From Pseudomonas trivialis (GTDB lineage Bacteria > Pseudomonadota > Gammaproteobacteria > Pseudomonadales > Pseudomonadaceae): a stretch of DNA of 64,000 nucleotides. The stretch covers positions 186,001-250,000 of the forward strand of contig NZ_JYLK01000001.1 in assembly GCF_001439805.1 (NCBI RefSeq), written 5' to 3'. This document shows positions 62,677 through 64,000 of this stretch, in pieces. Each line of letters begins with the position of its first letter. Position 1 is the first letter of the stretch. A program made the translations under genes and the position numbers. A model generated the notes under the pieces. The model made no database searches. It was given only the letters and a program-made list of their open reading frames with translations, and was not told where the DNA came from.

Positions 62677-64000
62677 TCAATCCAGCATCACAACCTTGGC
62701 CAGCACGATCTTCGGCCCTTTCATCTTCTTGATGATGATCCGCAGGCCTTCCACCTCCAGCACTTCCTCTTCTTCCGGCACCCGTTTCAAGGTGTCGTAG
62801 ATCAGGCCGGCCAGGGTTTCGGCTTCGATGTGGTCCAGGTCCACGCCCAGCAGGCGTTCGACCTTGAACAGCGGGGTGTCGCCGCGCACCAGCAGTTTGC
62901 CCGGCTGGTAGGCCAGGATGCCGCGCTCGGCCTTGCGGTGTTCGTCCTGGATATCGCCCACCAGCACTTCCAGCACGTCTTCCATGGTGAGGTAGCCGAT
63001 GATGTTGCCGTCGGCTTCTTCCACCAGGGCGAAGTGCGCGCCGCCCTTGCGGAATTGCTCCAGCAGCTGCGACAACGGCATGTGCCGCGACACGCGCTCC
63101 AGCGGGCGGGTCAGCTCGGCCAGGTTGAACGACTCGGGGATGTGATCGAGCGCCGCCAGCTCCAGCAACAGGTCCTTGATATGCAGCAGGCCGACGAATT
63201 CATTGCGCTCGGCGTCATACACCGGGTAGCGACTGAATTTGTGCCGGCGAAACAGCGCGAGGATTTCCTTGAGCGGGGCATTGAAGTCCAGGGTCACCAG
63301 GTCTTCCCGGGAGTTGGCCCAGTCGACCACTTCCAGCTCGCCCATCTCCACGGCCGAGGCCAGTACGCGCATGCCCTGGTCGCTTGGGTCCTGGCCACGG
63401 CTTGAATGCAGGATCAGCTTGAGTTCTTCACGGCTGTAATGGTGCTCATGGTGCGGGCCAGGCTCGCCCTGGCCGGCGATACGCAGGATCGCGTTGGCGC
63501 TGGCGTTGAGCAGGTAGATCGCCGGGTACATCGCCCAGTAGAACAGGTAGAGCGGCACGGCCGTCCACAGCGACAGCAGCTCGGGCTTGCGAATCGCCCA
63601 GGATTTGGGCGCCAGCTCGCCGACCACGATGTGCAGGTAGGAAATCACAAAGAAGGCGGCAAAGAACGACACACCCTTGATCACTTCCGGCGATTCGACG
63701 CCTGCGGCACCCAGCAAGGGCTCGAGGATGTGCGCAAATGCCGGCTCACCGACCCAGCCGAGGCCGAGGGAGGCGAGGGTGATGCCCAACTGACAGGCCG
63801 ACAGGTAGGCGTCGAGCTGGCTGTGTACGGTGCGCAGGATCTGCCCGCGCCAGCCGTTGGTGTGGGCGATGGCCTCCACCCGGGTGGAGCGCAGCTTGAC
63901 CATGGCAAATTCCGCCGCAACGAAGAAACCGTTGAGCAGTACCAGGACCAGAGCAAAAAGAATCATGCCGAAATCGGCGAAGAGTGTGGCGAAGGTGATA
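62677..64000 (-). CDS. CNNM/CorC-type membrane protein with CBS domains, 5' end outside the window
   Basis: At least 429 residues from a Met at 63966, but the frame is open to the window edge (ITFATLFADFGM precedes that Met), so the true start is probably outside. Order: CNNM/DUF21 membrane domain (about 1-190; LLNGFFVAAEFAMVKLRSTR, GLGWVGEPAFAHILEPLLG), CBS pair (about 205-330; FSRYPVYDAERNEFVGLLHIKDLL, IGYLTMEDVLEVLVGDIQDE) and CorC_HlyC domain (345-425). Often called hemolysin-like, but a Mg2+ or cation transport/efflux role is more likely. Confidence 0.9.
   Translation of the reverse strand, partial: ITFATLFADFGMILFALVLVLLNGFFVAAEFAMVKLRSTRVEAIAHTNGWRGQILRTVHSQLDAYLSACQLGITLASLGLGWVGEPAFAHILEPLLGAAGVESPEVIKGVSFFAAFFVISYLHIVVGELAPKSWAIRKPELLSLWTAVPLYLFYWAMYPAIYLLNASANAILRIAGQGEPGPHHEHHYSREELKLILHSSRGQDPSDQGMRVLASAVEMGELEVVDWANSREDLVTLDFNAPLKEILALFRRHKFSRYPVYDAERNEFVGLLHIKDLLLELAALDHIPESFNLAELTRPLERVSRHMPLSQLLEQFRKGGAHFALVEEADGNIIGYLTMEDVLEVLVGDIQDEHRKAERGILAYQPGKLLVRGDTPLFKVERLLGVDLDHIEAETLAGLIYDTLKRVPEEEEVLEVEGLRIIIKKMKGPKIVLAKVVMLD

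Overview
The window looks like a piece of a Pseudomonas fluorescens-group chromosome, probably not far from oriC. It is GC-rich. It carries many short palindromes of the GTGGGAGGGGGCTTGC type typical of this group (REP/REPIN elements). Its gene neighbourhoods (amidase/dksA2/COG0523; uvrD, EAL-GGDEF, RpiR, pycR, pycAB; purEK; pstSCAB-phoU) match conserved Pseudomonas blocks. The organism is inferred from recalled protein families, not from a database search. I saw no tRNA, rRNA, insertion sequence, prophage or CRISPR array.

Layout. 1-4.7 kb: a zinc-starvation module (amidase, small secreted protein, zinc-free DksA2, two COG0523 GTPases, DUF1826) with one perfect Zur-type palindrome at 1356-1370. 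4.7-10.3 kb: housekeeping genes (DUF3301, pdxY, thioesterase, CPA2 antiporter, SUKH protein, Tim44-like protein). 10.5-21.5 kb: uvrD, a PAS-GGDEF-EAL protein, a HexR-like regulator, pycR and divergent pycAB. 21.6-24.8 kb: an autotransporter with almost no passenger and a hipA-hipB toxin-antitoxin pair behind a phased operator array. 24.8-31 kb: amino-acid importer parts, an MmuM-like methyltransferase, a PaiB/GNAT operon and a divergent MocR regulator. 31-40.2 kb: two tandem, paralogous ~1,525-residue toxin-like proteins. 40.3-42.8 kb: asparaginase and a sodium:alanine symporter. 43-45.7 kb: a degraded accessory spot with a frameshifted DUF3077 gene, a broken PAAR effector, its immunity gene and debris of a second toxin/immunity cassette. 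46-54.5 kb: aspA, a LysR gene, purEK, small envelope genes, a mutarotase, a thioesterase and an MFS transporter. 54.6-62.6 kb: the phosphate regulon pstS-pstCAB-phoU with two Pho boxes, then a response regulator. 62.7-64 kb: a CNNM/CorC-type membrane protein running off the right edge.

How it works together. The left end should be induced by zinc limitation: DksA2 can replace a zinc-dependent DksA, and COG0523 proteins are thought to deliver metal. pycAB, the RpiR regulator and PycR link carbon flux into oxaloacetate. The pst block imports phosphate and PhoU signals phosphate status. The accessory material is of the competitive kind: giant toxins, PAAR effector remnants, immunity genes and HipAB.

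Most unusual signals: (i) DnaA-box 9-mers concentrated at two places, including a 12-bp-periodic array inside the linker of the MocR regulator; (ii) four TGCA-N6-TGCR boxes spaced 40-42 bp upstream of hipA; (iii) the toxin cassette debris at 43.8-45.7 kb; (iv) the giant paralog pair; (v) an attenuator-like leader before purE.
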